A DNA stretch of 64,000 nucleotides from Bog-366 sp963722555 (lineage in GTDB: Bacteria > Acidobacteriota > Terriglobia > UBA7540), in the NCBI GenBank assembly GCA_963722555.1, contig CAVRNQ010000003.1, positions 645,271-709,270 on the forward strand, read 5' to 3'. Of the stretch, positions 45,241-53,726 are shown piece after piece. The notes below the pieces were generated by a model. It was given only the letters and a program-made list of their open reading frames with translations, did not search any database and was not told the DNA's origin. The translations under genes were made by a program, and so were the position numbers. Numbering within the stretch: the first letter of the stretch is position 1; every line of letters begins with the position of its first letter.

Positions 45241-45524
45241 CCCACTTACAAAGCCGCGCCAGGTTATACTCCGGCAGCCAGAAAGGCCAAGATAGAGGGA
45301 AGGTTGCGCTTTCGATGGTCATCGATGCGCAAGGAAACGTCCCAGGAATCAAGCAAACTTCAGATCCGCTTGGTGAGGGCCTGGACGAAAGCGCGGCCGC
45401 GACCGACTCGGGGGAACTACCGTGTGGGGCCGGTCGAGGTTACCGCCGGGTGGCGCATCAGTTCTTCCTTTATGCGAGCACGATTAGTGGCCGGTTAGCC
45501 ACCCCATCCGCAAGGGACACATAA
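45241..45524 (+). pseudogene. TonB C-terminal domain remnant
   Basis: Directly after the TGA of the CAP frame the DNA reads PTYKAAPGYTPAARKAKIEG; one base is then missing in a G run near 45,298 and the next frame continues KVALSMVIDAQGNVPGIKQT followed by SDPLGEGLDESAAAT. Together this is a TonB_C domain (YTPEARKAKIEG-V-L-VVID--G-V). After about 45,405 the domain is replaced by the GGGGGAACTACCGTGTGGGG block and unrelated sequence, so its end is lost. Confidence 0.72.
45410..45429 (-). repeat. Orphan copy of the promoter-associated upstream block
   Basis: GGGGGAACTACCGTGTGGGG, identical in core to the blocks 11-13 bp upstream of promoter copies e, g and h, but here without TGAGCA boxes or a -35/-10 pair on the expected side. 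It interrupts the TonB_C remnant. Confidence 0.6.
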
Positions 45525-45620
45525 GCCACGCCGCGCACTTGTCAGACCCCTGGGTTGCCTAAGCGATCCAGTCATGCGCCAGCCACCCATCTCGCACCCG
45601 CCCCTGAACTAAGGCCACCC

Positions 45621-45818
45621 TCACCCTAAGCGATTGACGTGAAAATTGGTGATGTAATGCATGAGTCCAAAGATGTTCATGAGCCACACAACGACCACAA
45701 TGACTACGACAGCATTCAGGATCGATTTGATGGAGCCCGCCATCGGAATGAAGCTGTTGACGAGCCAGAGAAGAACCCCAACCACGATCAGGGCAATTAG
45801 AATTTGCATTAAAGGCAT
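45621..45818 (-). CDS. Small two-helix membrane protein, Thivi_2564-like
   Basis: 65 residues: ILIALIVVGVLLWLVNSFIP, then MAGSIKSILNAVVVIVVVVW and LMNIFGLMHYITNF. The LWLVN and IP-M-IK-ILN pattern is that of the Thivi_2564 family of tiny membrane proteins. AGGAGG lies 6 bp before the ATG. Last gene of a minus-strand run of small envelope genes (47,355 down to 45,621). Confidence 0.8.
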   Translation of the reverse strand: MPLMQILIALIVVGVLLWLVNSFIPMAGSIKSILNAVVVIVVVVWLMNIFGLMHYITNFHVNRLG

Positions 45819-45830
45819 GATCTCATCCTC

Positions 45831-46064
45831 CTAATTCTGCTTTCTGAGGCGGGCCCTGCGGCCTGCTCCCGGTTTAACGCTGTTGAGTCTCGCCAGCGGC
45901 TTCTCAGTAGGGGGTACAACCGTGCAGTCCCCTAAAGCGAGGGGGAAGCCCAAGCGCTTGGACTTTTCAGCCATGATCTGACCGAAGATGGCATCGACCT
46001 GTAGGTGAATCCACAGGTCGACCTGAGAGGTCGGCAGGTTCGACAAGTCATAGTCAGGAGCCAT
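45831..46064 (-). CDS. Small hypothetical protein
   Basis: 77 residues, MAPDYDLSNLPTSQVDLWIH and onward, ending in a basic tail (GAGRRARLRKQN). No membrane helix. GGGAGGAAT directly precedes the ATG, which supports a real gene. It ends 12 bp before the next small membrane protein gene on the same strand. No family recognised. Confidence 0.55.
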   Translation of the reverse strand: MAPDYDLSNLPTSQVDLWIHLQVDAIFGQIMAEKSKRLGFPLALGDCTVVPPTEKPLARLNSVKPGAGRRARLRKQN

Positions 46065-46176
46065 ATTCCTCCCTCGAATCTGCCCTTGGATACTTGTTAT
46101 CGTGGGCGGCTATGTAACCACACTTTAAGATGGGCGTACTTGTCCTGGCTACGCATCGAGTCCCTTGTCCCTAACC

Positions 46177-46344
46177 TCAACGCGTCAGATGCAATCCGCC
46201 GAACAGGTATAGGACTACCAGAATGATCAGGACCACCCCGACGATTCCGATGCCTCCACCCGAACCCCATCTCCGATATCCGTAATAGCCTCCGCCGCCG
46301 CCGAACAAGAGCAGCAGAACGACAATTAGCAAAATCAGTCCCAT
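46177..46344 (-). CDS. Small membrane protein, DUF3309-like
   Basis: 55 residues: MGLILLIVVLLLLFGGGGGY, YGYRRWGSGGGIGIVGVVLI, ILVVLYLFGGLHLTR. The MGLILLI-L-LLL start, Gly/Tyr/Arg/Trp centre and second helix match DUF3309 proteins. AGAGGAGATTCCC precedes the ATG. Part of the same run of small envelope genes. Confidence 0.8.
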   Translation of the reverse strand: MGLILLIVVLLLLFGGGGGYYGYRRWGSGGGIGIVGVVLIILVVLYLFGGLHLTR

Positions 46345-46568
46345 GGGAATCTCCTCTCAGTTAGTAAAATGCTTCGACCAGAATTTCCGCTTTGACTTCG
46401 CGGCCAACCGATAATTTACACCTGACCGCTTCAGCATGCAACGCTCCAGCCCGGTTTCGAGCAAGCGAGCTTTGACGGAAACAATCTCGCACGGCCATCC
46501 CGGGCTGCCAATATTTATAGCCCGCGGTACTATCGGGGGCTGCCCGAAAGACGTAGGGACAACCACCG

Positions 46569-46742
46569 CTATCCCGCCGGATCCTTTTGGCGCGTTGCTT
46601 TGACACCCGTCAGAACCCCTAGGCCCAATAGTACGATCGCACCCACGGCAATCCAGTGTGCCGGGACATGCATCAAACAGGCGCCGTAAATCAGCCCGCC
46701 AATCACGAGCACGAATCCAATAGAGTAAATTCCAAATGACAT
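46569..46742 (-). CDS. Small membrane protein of unknown function
   Basis: 57 residues: MSFGIYSIGFVLVIGGLIYG, ACLMHVPAHWIAVGAIVLLG, LGVLTGVKATRQKDPAG. Two membrane helices separated by a MHVPAHW turn. AAGGAG is 6 bp before the ATG. It follows the BON-domain gene in the same direction with 63 bp between them. Confidence 0.72.
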   Translation of the reverse strand: MSFGIYSIGFVLVIGGLIYGACLMHVPAHWIAVGAIVLLGLGVLTGVKATRQKDPAG

Positions 46743-46805
46743 GTCATCTCCTTCTCGAGCAAACAGAGTCGCAAGGTCATGCGGCCCAGAGCGCGTTCCC
46801 GGCTC

Positions 46806-47355
46806 TTACGGCGTGGAGGTGGCCTTTTGATCTTTAACTTGCAGCTCGTTCACTACCTGCCGCACGTTTGGAACGGTTGACGCCACTTGTTCGACGCGCG
46901 CGCGCTTGGATTCAGAATTAACCTCGCCGGTCAACGTCACGACGCCACTCTTGACCTCGTATTCGACGCCCTTGTGGAGCTTGTTCTGGATGAGGGCAGC
47001 GTCCAAATTCTTGTCGATAGCCCGCGTCCAGATCCGAGTTCATCGTCTTTGTATCACTTTCGACACCGGGAGGAATCACAGCAATCTCGTCCGCGACAAC
47101 CTGCCCAGTTGCGATTGACTTTGCAATGGATTCAGCTTGTGCCTTGGCATCCTCAGTCGCGACGTTTCCGCCCAGGGTCACGACACCCTTGTCGCGATCC
47201 TGTGTTACGGAGACATCTTTGAGGCCGGCTTGATCGAGCGCAGTGCGGATGCTGTCAGAAACATCACGCGACTTCCTGGATGTTCCTGAGCAGCCCACCA
47301 GGCTCCCAACTGCGAGCAGCGTGAGCATGGTTAAGCACAGTTTAAGCGTTTTCAT
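46806..47355 (-). pseudogene. BON-domain lipoprotein with a single-base frameshift
   Basis: From the ATG at 47,355: lipoprotein signal (LCLTMLTLLAVGSLVGCSG), a first BON domain (DSIRTALDQAGLKDVSVTQD, GVVTLGGNVATEDAKAQAES). Near 47,021-47,027 one extra G in a GGG run shifts the frame; the neighbouring frame continues as AIDKNLDAALIQNKLHKGVE, VKSGVVTLTGEVNSESKRAR and VRQVVNELQVK, a second BON domain, to a stop at 46,806. Two BON domains binding phospholipid or peptidoglycan in the periplasm would be normal (OsmY-like). The error type (G run) leaves open that the gene is intact and the sequence is wrong. Promoter copy f is 180 bp upstream. Confidence 0.85.
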
Positions 47356-47534
47356 GTTTTTCCTTTGATCAGCGTTTTCCACGCTGGAGTAATCGCGGCA
47401 TATACCCAACACCGCTGCGTTTTTCCCTGGCATGTTTGCATTCTCCTTCTCGGTTCTGCCGGGCGTGCCCTCAAGGGGGTAGGAGCGCCCGGCGACTCGC
47501 CGCCTCCCACTACCAGATTCTGGAGGCACTTCCT

Positions 47535-47599
47535 CTTTTACCCTTGGCTTGATTCAGTGTCAGTTCAGAACGGCTCACACGTTTGGTCAAAACTGCTCA
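47535..47599 (-). promoter_or_regulatory. Repeated promoter module, copy f
   Basis: Minus strand: TGAGCA, 16 bp, TGAGCC, 8 bp, CTGACA, 17 bp, TAAAAG. The spacer GTTTTGACCAAACGTG is identical to the consensus. It points to the BON lipoprotein and the small membrane protein genes that follow in the same direction. Confidence 0.8.
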
Positions 47600-47683
47600 T
47601 TCCACATCATGGAGTCGGAGGCTCGCTTGCACGGCCGGTTTCATCAGGGAGTATGCCTACCGTCTATTGTCCGGACGTCATGC

Positions 47684-47748
47684 TGTGCAACTTTGCTCAG
47701 GCCATTGGTCGTTTTTGAACAGACAGTGCATTTCGGGGGGAATATCCT
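47684..47748 (+). promoter_or_regulatory. Repeated promoter module, copy j (diverged)
   Basis: TGTGCA, 16 bp, TGGTCG, 8 bp, CAGACA, 17 bp, TATCCT on the plus strand. Boxes are weak, spacing exact. It resembles copy e (TTTTTGAACA before the -35). The -10 is 112 bp ahead of the HEAT-repeat gene and the module is divergent to copy f. Confidence 0.5.
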
Positions 47749-47859
47749 CGACGAGGTCACTGAGTGTAGAGGCGAGCCAACACGAACCTGCTTGGGTTAC
47801 CCGTTGGCGATAATCTGCTGCCCTCAGCCCAAGCTCGAAATAGGAAGGAGTCAATCACC

Positions 47860-48705
47860 ATGCGGATCTGGATACTGATGATGCTGGGCACGACGCTGGC
47901 GTTTGGGCAGACTCAACCCGCCGATACCGTCCAAAGGTGCCTGAGCATGCTGAACGACGCCGCCCATGACGGGAATCCGGACGTTCGAATAGGCGCGGCG
48001 CAGGCCCTGAGCCTGGTGGGGGTGAAAGATAACGCTCTTGAGTCTCTCGCCCCGATGCTCGATGACCACGACGTTTCGGTCCGGATTGCGGTGGTTGTCA
48101 CCCTGGGTGACTTCAAGGACAACCGGACCCTTCCTCTTTTGAAGAAAGCTTTGCAGGATCCCGTTCCCGAAGTCGACTTCGCCGCAGCCAAGGTGCTTTA
48201 CCAACTCCACGACCCCGAGGGAGAGCAGTTTCTTCTCGCCGTGGTTAGCAGAGAGTCTAAAGCGTCCTCAAGCTATCTCAGCAAAGAGAAACGGAGCGCC
48301 TTGCGCATGTTGCACACTCCCACCAAGCTTCTCATTACCGTCGGCATCGGGGCAGCAGGTTTCGCGCCCGTGCCGGGTCTCGGGTTCGGATTATCTTCGG
48401 CACAAGGCATCCTGTCGGCTCCTGATTCTTCGGCCCGGGCCGCCTCTCTGCTGCTCATCGGAAGCTCGCGTGATCCAGCCCTGGCTGATGCGGTGGGATC
48501 AGCGTTGTCGGACAAGGAGTGGTCAGTGCGCGCTGCGGCCGTTCACCTGGTCGCGATGCATCCCTTCCCAGGATTCCGGCAGAACTTGGTCCCCCTGCTG
48601 GACGACAAGAAGGAGGCGGTGCGCGTACGCGCCGCCGCGGCCTACATCAGACTGCAGTACGTAACGAAGGAGCCGACGACGAGGCGAGGCGCCACGACTC
48701 ATTAA
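47860..48705 (+). CDS. Secreted HEAT-repeat protein
   Basis: 281 residues. GGAAGGAG is 12 bp before the ATG. Signal peptide (MRIWILMMLGTTLAFG), then HEAT-type helix pairs with the usual spacing: NPDVRIGAAQALSLVGVKDN, DVSVRIAVVVTLGDFKDN, VPEVDFAAAKVLYQL, and again WSVRAAAVHLVAMHPF and EAVRVRAAAAYIRL. A hydrophobic Gly/Pro insert (LITVGIGAAGFAPVPGLGFG) interrupts the repeats at about residue 155. Probably a periplasmic scaffold; partner unknown. Confidence 0.82.
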   Translation: MRIWILMMLGTTLAFGQTQPADTVQRCLSMLNDAAHDGNPDVRIGAAQALSLVGVKDNALESLAPMLDDHDVSVRIAVVVTLGDFKDNRTLPLLKKALQDPVPEVDFAAAKVLYQLHDPEGEQFLLAVVSRESKASSSYLSKEKRSALRMLHTPTKLLITVGIGAAGFAPVPGLGFGLSSAQGILSAPDSSARAASLLLIGSSRDPALADAVGSALSDKEWSVRAAAVHLVAMHPFPGFRQNLVPLLDDKKEAVRVRAAAAYIRLQYVTKEPTTRRGATTH

Positions 48706-48865
48706 CCGTGTGCTACGGCCACTGTCCAGACAATTCACCGCCGAGCCTCAAGTGAAGGTCCGTACTTTGCGGCCGGATCAGCGCCATACGGAATTGATGA
48801 AAGTTACTGCCGACAGGGGAAAAGGTCCGAAATAGGGCTTGCTTCTGAGGTTGTAGATTGTGCCC

Positions 48866-49648
48866 ATGTCCTCCACTGCGAGTTCCAGCAAGGCTCTGAT
48901 CAACGGGTTTTTCGAATGGTTCGGTGAACTGGGCCTTTTTTCTTGGCAAGTTCTGCGGTCTGGCCTGACGCCGCCTTTTGAATTCCGCGAGCTTGCCCGG
49001 CAAATCGACGAGATAGGATCAAAATCGTTTCCTCTAGTGGCTTTGGCGGGCGCGGCCATCGGCGCCATCCTCTCCCTTGAAACCCGCGACAGCCTGGTTC
49101 GATTCGGCGCCAGTTCATTGCTTCCCGCCGCCGTCGTATTCTCGATCATCCATGAGATCGGTCCTATCGTTACCGGCTTGATCGTCTGCGGCCGAGTGGG
49201 AGCTGGCATCGGCGCTGAGTTGGGATCGATGAAGGTCACGGAGCAGATCGATGCCATCGAGGCATCAGCCGTAAATCCCTATAGGCTGCTGGCCGCAACC
49301 CGCATTCTGGCTTGTATCCTGGTGCTGCCACTCCTGACCCTCGCTGCCGATTTCTGCGGGGTGGTAATGGCGTGGGTGGCCGATGCCCTGGCTGAGCCGA
49401 TCACCTTCCAACAGTTCATCCACAACGGCTTCAGCGCTTTCGGCTTCAACGATTTTCTGCCGCCGACCCTTAAGACCGCTGTGTTCGGCCTGATCATTGG
49501 GCTGGTGGCGTGCTCTCAGGGAATGCGGACGCGGGGAGGCACCGAGGGCGTGGGGCGTACGGCGACGAGCTCAGTGGTCTTATCTTCGCTGTTTGTAATC
49601 CTGGCCGACGTTGTCCTGGTGAAACTGATCGTCATGTTTTTTCCATGA
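48866..49648 (+). CDS. mlaE: MlaE-type ABC transporter permease
   Basis: 260 residues (a GTG two codons upstream is possible). Six-helix MlaE/YrbE fold; family signatures LETRDSLVRFGASSLLPAAV, HEIGPIVTGLIVCGRVGAGI followed by GAELGSMKVTEQIDA, and TAVFGLIIGLVACSQGMRTR near the end. Moves phospholipids between inner and outer membrane together with the ATPase and MCE protein encoded next to it. First gene of the mlaE-mlaF-mce set. Confidence 0.93.
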   Translation: MSSTASSSKALINGFFEWFGELGLFSWQVLRSGLTPPFEFRELARQIDEIGSKSFPLVALAGAAIGAILSLETRDSLVRFGASSLLPAAVVFSIIHEIGPIVTGLIVCGRVGAGIGAELGSMKVTEQIDAIEASAVNPYRLLAATRILACILVLPLLTLAADFCGVVMAWVADALAEPITFQQFIHNGFSAFGFNDFLPPTLKTAVFGLIIGLVACSQGMRTRGGTEGVGRTATSSVVLSSLFVILADVVLVKLIVMFFP

Positions 49649-49703
49649 AGACCGGCGCTTATGAGTTCGCAACGGGGCACTGAAAGGGGCCTGTAACCGC
49701 ATC

Positions 49704-50465
49704 GTGATAGAGAACTTTGAGAAAAGGAATGGCGAGCCGCCCGTGGTGCTGCGAGGTCTGCGCAAGTCCTTCGGCGCCCAGGTGGTCTTGAACGGGATTG
49801 ACCTGACTGTCGCCCGCGGTGAAACGCTCGCGGTGCTCGGCCGCAGTGGTACCGGCAAGAGTGTTTTGTTGAAGATCATCATCGGGCTGCAGAAGCCGGA
49901 CGCGGGCTCGGTGAATATCCACGGGCAGGAGATTACCGGAATCAATCTCGGCAAGCTCAACGAAATCCGGAAGAAGATGGGTTTTTTGTTCCAGCAGGCG
50001 GCGCTCTACGACTCGCTAACGGTGGAGGAGAATGTGGCCTTTCCACTGAAGCACAATACAAAAATGCCGGAGTCCGAGCGGCGGGATCGAGTCAAGGAAT
50101 TGCTGAAGAGTGTGGGCATGGAAGGCGATCTCAAGAAGATGCCTTCCGATATTTCCGGCGGCATGCAGAAGCGAGTAGGGCTGGCGCGGGCGCTGGCTCT
50201 CGACCCCGACATCCTGCTGCTGGATGAACCCACCGCGGGACTGGATCCTATTACCTCCGGCGAGATTGATGAGCTGATTCTCAAGCTGCAAAAGGAACAT
50301 GCCATGGCATCCATCGTGGTCACGCACGATTTGCAAAGCGCAAAAACCATCGCCGGCCGGCTGGCACTGCTCCACGAAGGAAATATAGTGATCGAAGGCG
50401 CCTTCGAGGACCTGGAGAAGAGTCACGACAAGTTTGTCTTAGACTTTATGCGGCGGGACGCTTAG
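49704..50465 (+). CDS. mlaF: MlaF-type ABC transporter ATP-binding protein
   Basis: 253 residues with a GTG start. Walker A GRSGTGKSVLLKIIIG, Q-loop FLFQQAALYDSLTVEENVAF, signature DISGGMQKRVGLARALALDP, Walker B DILLLDEPTAGLDP and the His switch VVTHD are intact. The SGGMQKR signature is typical of MlaF. Powers lipid transport with MlaE. Followed after 8 bp by the MCE protein gene. Confidence 0.95.
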   Translation: MIENFEKRNGEPPVVLRGLRKSFGAQVVLNGIDLTVARGETLAVLGRSGTGKSVLLKIIIGLQKPDAGSVNIHGQEITGINLGKLNEIRKKMGFLFQQAALYDSLTVEENVAFPLKHNTKMPESERRDRVKELLKSVGMEGDLKKMPSDISGGMQKRVGLARALALDPDILLLDEPTAGLDPITSGEIDELILKLQKEHAMASIVVTHDLQSAKTIAGRLALLHEGNIVIEGAFEDLEKSHDKFVLDFMRRDA

Positions 50466-50473
50466 GAGAACAT

Positions 50474-51667
50474 ATGTCGAGAGCGGCGCGGTTGGGAGCT
50501 TTCATCGTTACGACACTGGCGATTCTGGCAGTGGGAACCTTTATCATCGGTAACAAGCAATACCTGTTTACTTCCACGTACCGGTTAAAGGCGCAGTTCA
50601 GCAACGTGGTGGGCTTGGATGTGGGCGCCGGGGTTCGGGTGGGTGGTGTTTACCGCGGAACCGTGCATAGTATCGAGTTGCCTCACCGGCCGGGCGATAA
50701 AATCACGGTGGTGATGGACCTCGACAGCTCGACCCACGACATCATCAAGCAAGACTCCGTAGCGTCAATCGAAACCGAGGGCCTGCTGGGCAACGAGTAT
50801 ATGGCGATCTCGTTTGGAACTGCCGGGGCGGCCAACGTGCACGACGGTGATACCATCGCCAGCCACCCTCCGATCGCCATGTCAGACCTGATTAAGAAGT
50901 CGGAGGATATTCTGGATAGCAGCCAGCAAGCCATCAAAAACGTCACGCAGGCGACCGCGAATTTAAACTCGATCAGCGCCAAGATCGACCAGGGTCAAGG
51001 GACTGTAGGGGCGCTGATCAACGACAAAAAAATCTATGGCGATCTTGACCAAACGATGAACGGAATCCGTGACGTGGTAGCCCAAGCGCAAGCGGGTGTC
51101 ACCGATTTCCAGGAGAACATGGAGGGGCTGAAGCACAATTTCTTCCTGCGCGGATATTTTAAGAACCGCGGCTATGAAGATTCCGCTGAGCTGGCGAAAG
51201 ACGAAATCGCACGTCTGCCCCAGAGCACGCCGCTGAAAACGTTTACGTTCGAGGCCAAGCAACTCTTCGGTAAGGTAGACACGGCCAAGCTGAAAAACCA
51301 GAAGTCTCTGGACGCTGCCGGCGATTTCCTGGCCGATACCGACTTTGGGCTCGCCGTGGTGGTCGCGTATTCCAGCATGGAAGGAGATGCCGGGAAAGAC
51401 TTGGTCCTGACCCAAGGTCGTGCCCTGGTGGTCCGCGAGTACCTTGTCGAGAATTTCGGTTTCGATGATCGGCGGCTCAAGACACTGGGAATGGGGAAGA
51501 AGAGTGGCACGAGCCCTGAAAGCGGTTGGGGCACAATCCAGATCCTCGTTTATCCCGCTGGCACTGAAATGCCGCCCGCGAAGCTGCCGCAGAATAGCGC
51601 TCCACCCAAGACCACCGCAGAACTGCCGGTTCCCGAATCTCCCGCTACCGTTCCAAAACCACAGTAG
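50474..51667 (+). CDS. MCE (MlaD-like) protein fused to an OmpA-like C-terminal domain
   Basis: 397 residues; AGGAG is 6 bp before the ATG. N-terminal membrane helix (FIVTTLAILAVGTFIIG), MCE domain at about 38-115 (YRLKAQFSNVVGLDVGAGVR, GLLGNEYMAISFG), a helical stretch (ILDSSQQAIKNVTQATANLN), and from about residue 250 an OmpA-like domain: FTFEAKQLFGKVDTAKLKNQ, AVVVAYSSMEGD and GRALVVREYLVENFGFDDRR, then LKTLGMGKK. A Pro-rich tail ends the protein. MlaD proteins normally lack an OmpA domain; the fusion would tie the lipid-binding ring to peptidoglycan. Confidence 0.88.
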   Translation: MSRAARLGAFIVTTLAILAVGTFIIGNKQYLFTSTYRLKAQFSNVVGLDVGAGVRVGGVYRGTVHSIELPHRPGDKITVVMDLDSSTHDIIKQDSVASIETEGLLGNEYMAISFGTAGAANVHDGDTIASHPPIAMSDLIKKSEDILDSSQQAIKNVTQATANLNSISAKIDQGQGTVGALINDKKIYGDLDQTMNGIRDVVAQAQAGVTDFQENMEGLKHNFFLRGYFKNRGYEDSAELAKDEIARLPQSTPLKTFTFEAKQLFGKVDTAKLKNQKSLDAAGDFLADTDFGLAVVVAYSSMEGDAGKDLVLTQGRALVVREYLVENFGFDDRRLKTLGMGKKSGTSPESGWGTIQILVYPAGTEMPPAKLPQNSAPPKTTAELPVPESPATVPKPQ

Positions 51668-52158
51668 CCCCGAGGCGCCCGCGAAAGTGCTGTAGAGATC
51701 GAAGAGCTTAGCGCCTCAGGACCGCACCTCCCTAGCCCAACTTTCGCAGTTGAGAACTATTTTGAGTGGAATTTGATCTGCACGTCGGTCTACCCTCTTC
51801 TCGGTCAATGGGGCCTGCGCGCTTGTTTAGGACACCCCCGTCTCAGTCGCTAGCGAAGTAACTCCATGTCAAGGATTGACCCTACAATGGCGCCAAGGAC
51901 TGTATACTTGCCGCTAGAATAGGAACCATATTGATAGCGGCGGTAGTAGCCATCTCCGGGGCCAGGGACCGAGGTCGTGCCGCCAAAGAGGATCGACGAC
52001 TGGTCGCCGACAAGCAGGCAGCCGCGGCTGGTGAAGACAGGCGGCCGGTCAATCAAGCATGCGCGGTGCGACTGTCGGTGCCAGTGGGATGAAGCCGAGA
52101 CGCTGACAGGGGCACACTTAATAAAGAAAGAAGTAGCGGGCGGAGTTGTCGGGAGGAT
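51668..52158. other. Intergenic region, no gene seen
   Basis: About 490 bp downstream of two convergent genes. A 68-codon minus-strand frame (51,850-52,056) has a Tyr/Gly-rich stretch but no ribosome site or family match, so it is not called. Confidence 0.4.
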
Positions 52159-53130
52159 CTACTCCGTGGCGGTTGGCGCGCGTGTGAGTCCGACGCCGAT
52201 GGCTTTCGCCACCGTCTGGCCAGGCAAACCACCCTGCCCAGGCCGCACAGTCAGCCAGGATGCTGCGCCACTGATCTTCGCCGCGCGCCGGATCACCCCG
52301 GAATCAACCGTCACCCCCACCCGCGAGATGGTTTGGAAGTAAAGCTCATCGCCGGCGATCTCGACAAGCATGAATGTCCGGTCCTGGTCGTACCCGGCTG
52401 CGGTCAGATTCGTCTTCGTCAGGTTGCCCTTCCGCAACTCGCCGGAAGCTCCTTCGGTGAAATAGATGATTTCATTCTGCGGCTTCACACGCTCATAAAT
52501 GTGCTCGTGTCCGGCGAAGACCACCTGTACCCCGTATTTTATGAACAGGGGCTCCAGCAGAAGGCGGAGTTCGACCGAAGAGCCATGGAAGGACCCGGAA
52601 GAATAGAGTGGGTGATGGAAATAGCAGATTTTCCAATCCGAGCCTGAGTTCTGCAATTCCTTTTCCAGCCACGCGAGCTGCTGTGGGGTCATGTAATTGC
52701 TGTCCAGGGCGAAGAAGCGGACGTTGCTTTTCTTGTATGTGTAATATTGCTGCCCGTTCATGTTGAACAACTTGTAGAACCGCTCGTTGGAGATGTCGTG
52801 GTTGCCGAACACCGCGTAGAATTTTACGCCCGCATCGAGCAAGGCCTTGTAGGGCAGCTCGAACTTGTTTTGGTAGTCAATCGGATCTTTTCCGCCGATG
52901 AGGTTGTCGCCCAGCATGAGTACAAACTCAAAGGGAAATTTGGCACGATAGGCAAGCATCTGCCCGGCCACTGCATATTGCTCCTTCCCTCCATTCCCCA
53001 TGTCGCCGATGGCCGCGAAGCGCACCGAGTTCGCTTTCAGTGGCAGGGTCATCTCTTGGGCATTGAGCGACACGCTTATTGCGGCGAGAGCAACACAGGA
53101 GATGAAAGCGGAGCGGCGCACAGTCAGCAT
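52159..53130 (-). CDS. Secreted calcineurin-like metallophosphoesterase
   Basis: 323 residues from the ATG at 53,130 (the frame is open to a TTG at 53,145 overlapping the upstream stop). Signal peptide (FISCVALAAISVSLNAQ). Metal-binding motifs in order: AAIGDMGNGG, VLMLGDNLIGG, FGNHD, ICYFHHPLYSSG and VFAGHEHIYER, the pattern of purple acid phosphatase-like enzymes. Periplasmic or secreted phosphatase; substrate unknown. Coupled to the preceding hypothetical gene. Confidence 0.9.
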   Translation of the reverse strand: MLTVRRSAFISCVALAAISVSLNAQEMTLPLKANSVRFAAIGDMGNGGKEQYAVAGQMLAYRAKFPFEFVLMLGDNLIGGKDPIDYQNKFELPYKALLDAGVKFYAVFGNHDISNERFYKLFNMNGQQYYTYKKSNVRFFALDSNYMTPQQLAWLEKELQNSGSDWKICYFHHPLYSSGSFHGSSVELRLLLEPLFIKYGVQVVFAGHEHIYERVKPQNEIIYFTEGASGELRKGNLTKTNLTAAGYDQDRTFMLVEIAGDELYFQTISRVGVTVDSGVIRRAAKISGAASWLTVRPGQGGLPGQTVAKAIGVGLTRAPTATE

Positions 53131-53141
53131 AGCAGAAGGCC

Positions 53142-53726
53142 TCAAGGAATGGCGTTCGGGATGAGATCCACAATCAAACCCGCTTTACTGTCCTTCAACG
53201 CCAGGTCGCGCCCGACGAACCGATACGCCAGCTCCGGCGGCAATTCAGGCAGCTTGAGCATTAAAGTTGGCGGCGTGGTGGTTACCGGGGTATCGTCCGG
53301 GAACACGTCGTTCACATGCATAGGGACGACCTTGAACGGGGTGTCCTGTTGGATCGTCCGGCGCAGGCGCCGGCCTTCGGATCCTTGAAATGATTTGCGG
53401 ATGATTTTGCGGAACCGCTCAGCCGCCTCGTGAGTGAAGATGTCACCCTGATGTGCGTCGCGGCGCGCATCAACAATTTTCCTGGCCAGCGCCTGCTGAT
53501 ATTCGACAATCTGCGCCGGGTCCTTCGTAGGCTTCAGGGTCGGCAGTGAAGCCTCCAGGGCTTTCTGCATCTTGACGTATACCCGGACGCGGTCGGTAAA
53601 GGTCTTGAAGTCGCGCGCCTCCTCGCTGTCCTGCGGCGTCCCCGCCTGGCCCGCAAAGCCGGGCGCTACAAACGCAAAGAGGGAAAGCCACAGGAGAAGG
53701 CGGGTGACCCGGATTCGGCGCTTCAT
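53142..53726 (-). CDS. Secreted protein of unknown function
   Basis: 194 residues with signal peptide (RLLLWLSLFAFVAPGFAGQ). Helical first half (TFTDRVRVYVKMQKALEASL, EAARKIVD-like repeats of charge), then FPDDTPVTTTPPTLMLKLPE and LPPELAYRFVGRDLALKDSK, a stretch seen in many secreted acidobacterial proteins. GGGAGAATCC precedes the ATG. It is now downstream of promoter copy g, but with the start of an unrelated ABM-like gene in between. Confidence 0.72.
   Translation of the reverse strand: MKRRIRVTRLLLWLSLFAFVAPGFAGQAGTPQDSEEARDFKTFTDRVRVYVKMQKALEASLPTLKPTKDPAQIVEYQQALARKIVDARRDAHQGDIFTHEAAERFRKIIRKSFQGSEGRRLRRTIQQDTPFKVVPMHVNDVFPDDTPVTTTPPTLMLKLPELPPELAYRFVGRDLALKDSKAGLIVDLIPNAIP

Noticed and set aside
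46357..46566. 69-codon minus-strand frame following the small membrane protein gene
   Set aside because: It starts next to the upstream stop but has no ribosome site or motif, and two frames overlap there with equal merit.
51850..52056. 68-codon minus-strand frame with Tyr/Gly-rich stretch
   Set aside because: No ribosome site, no signal peptide and no recognisable family.
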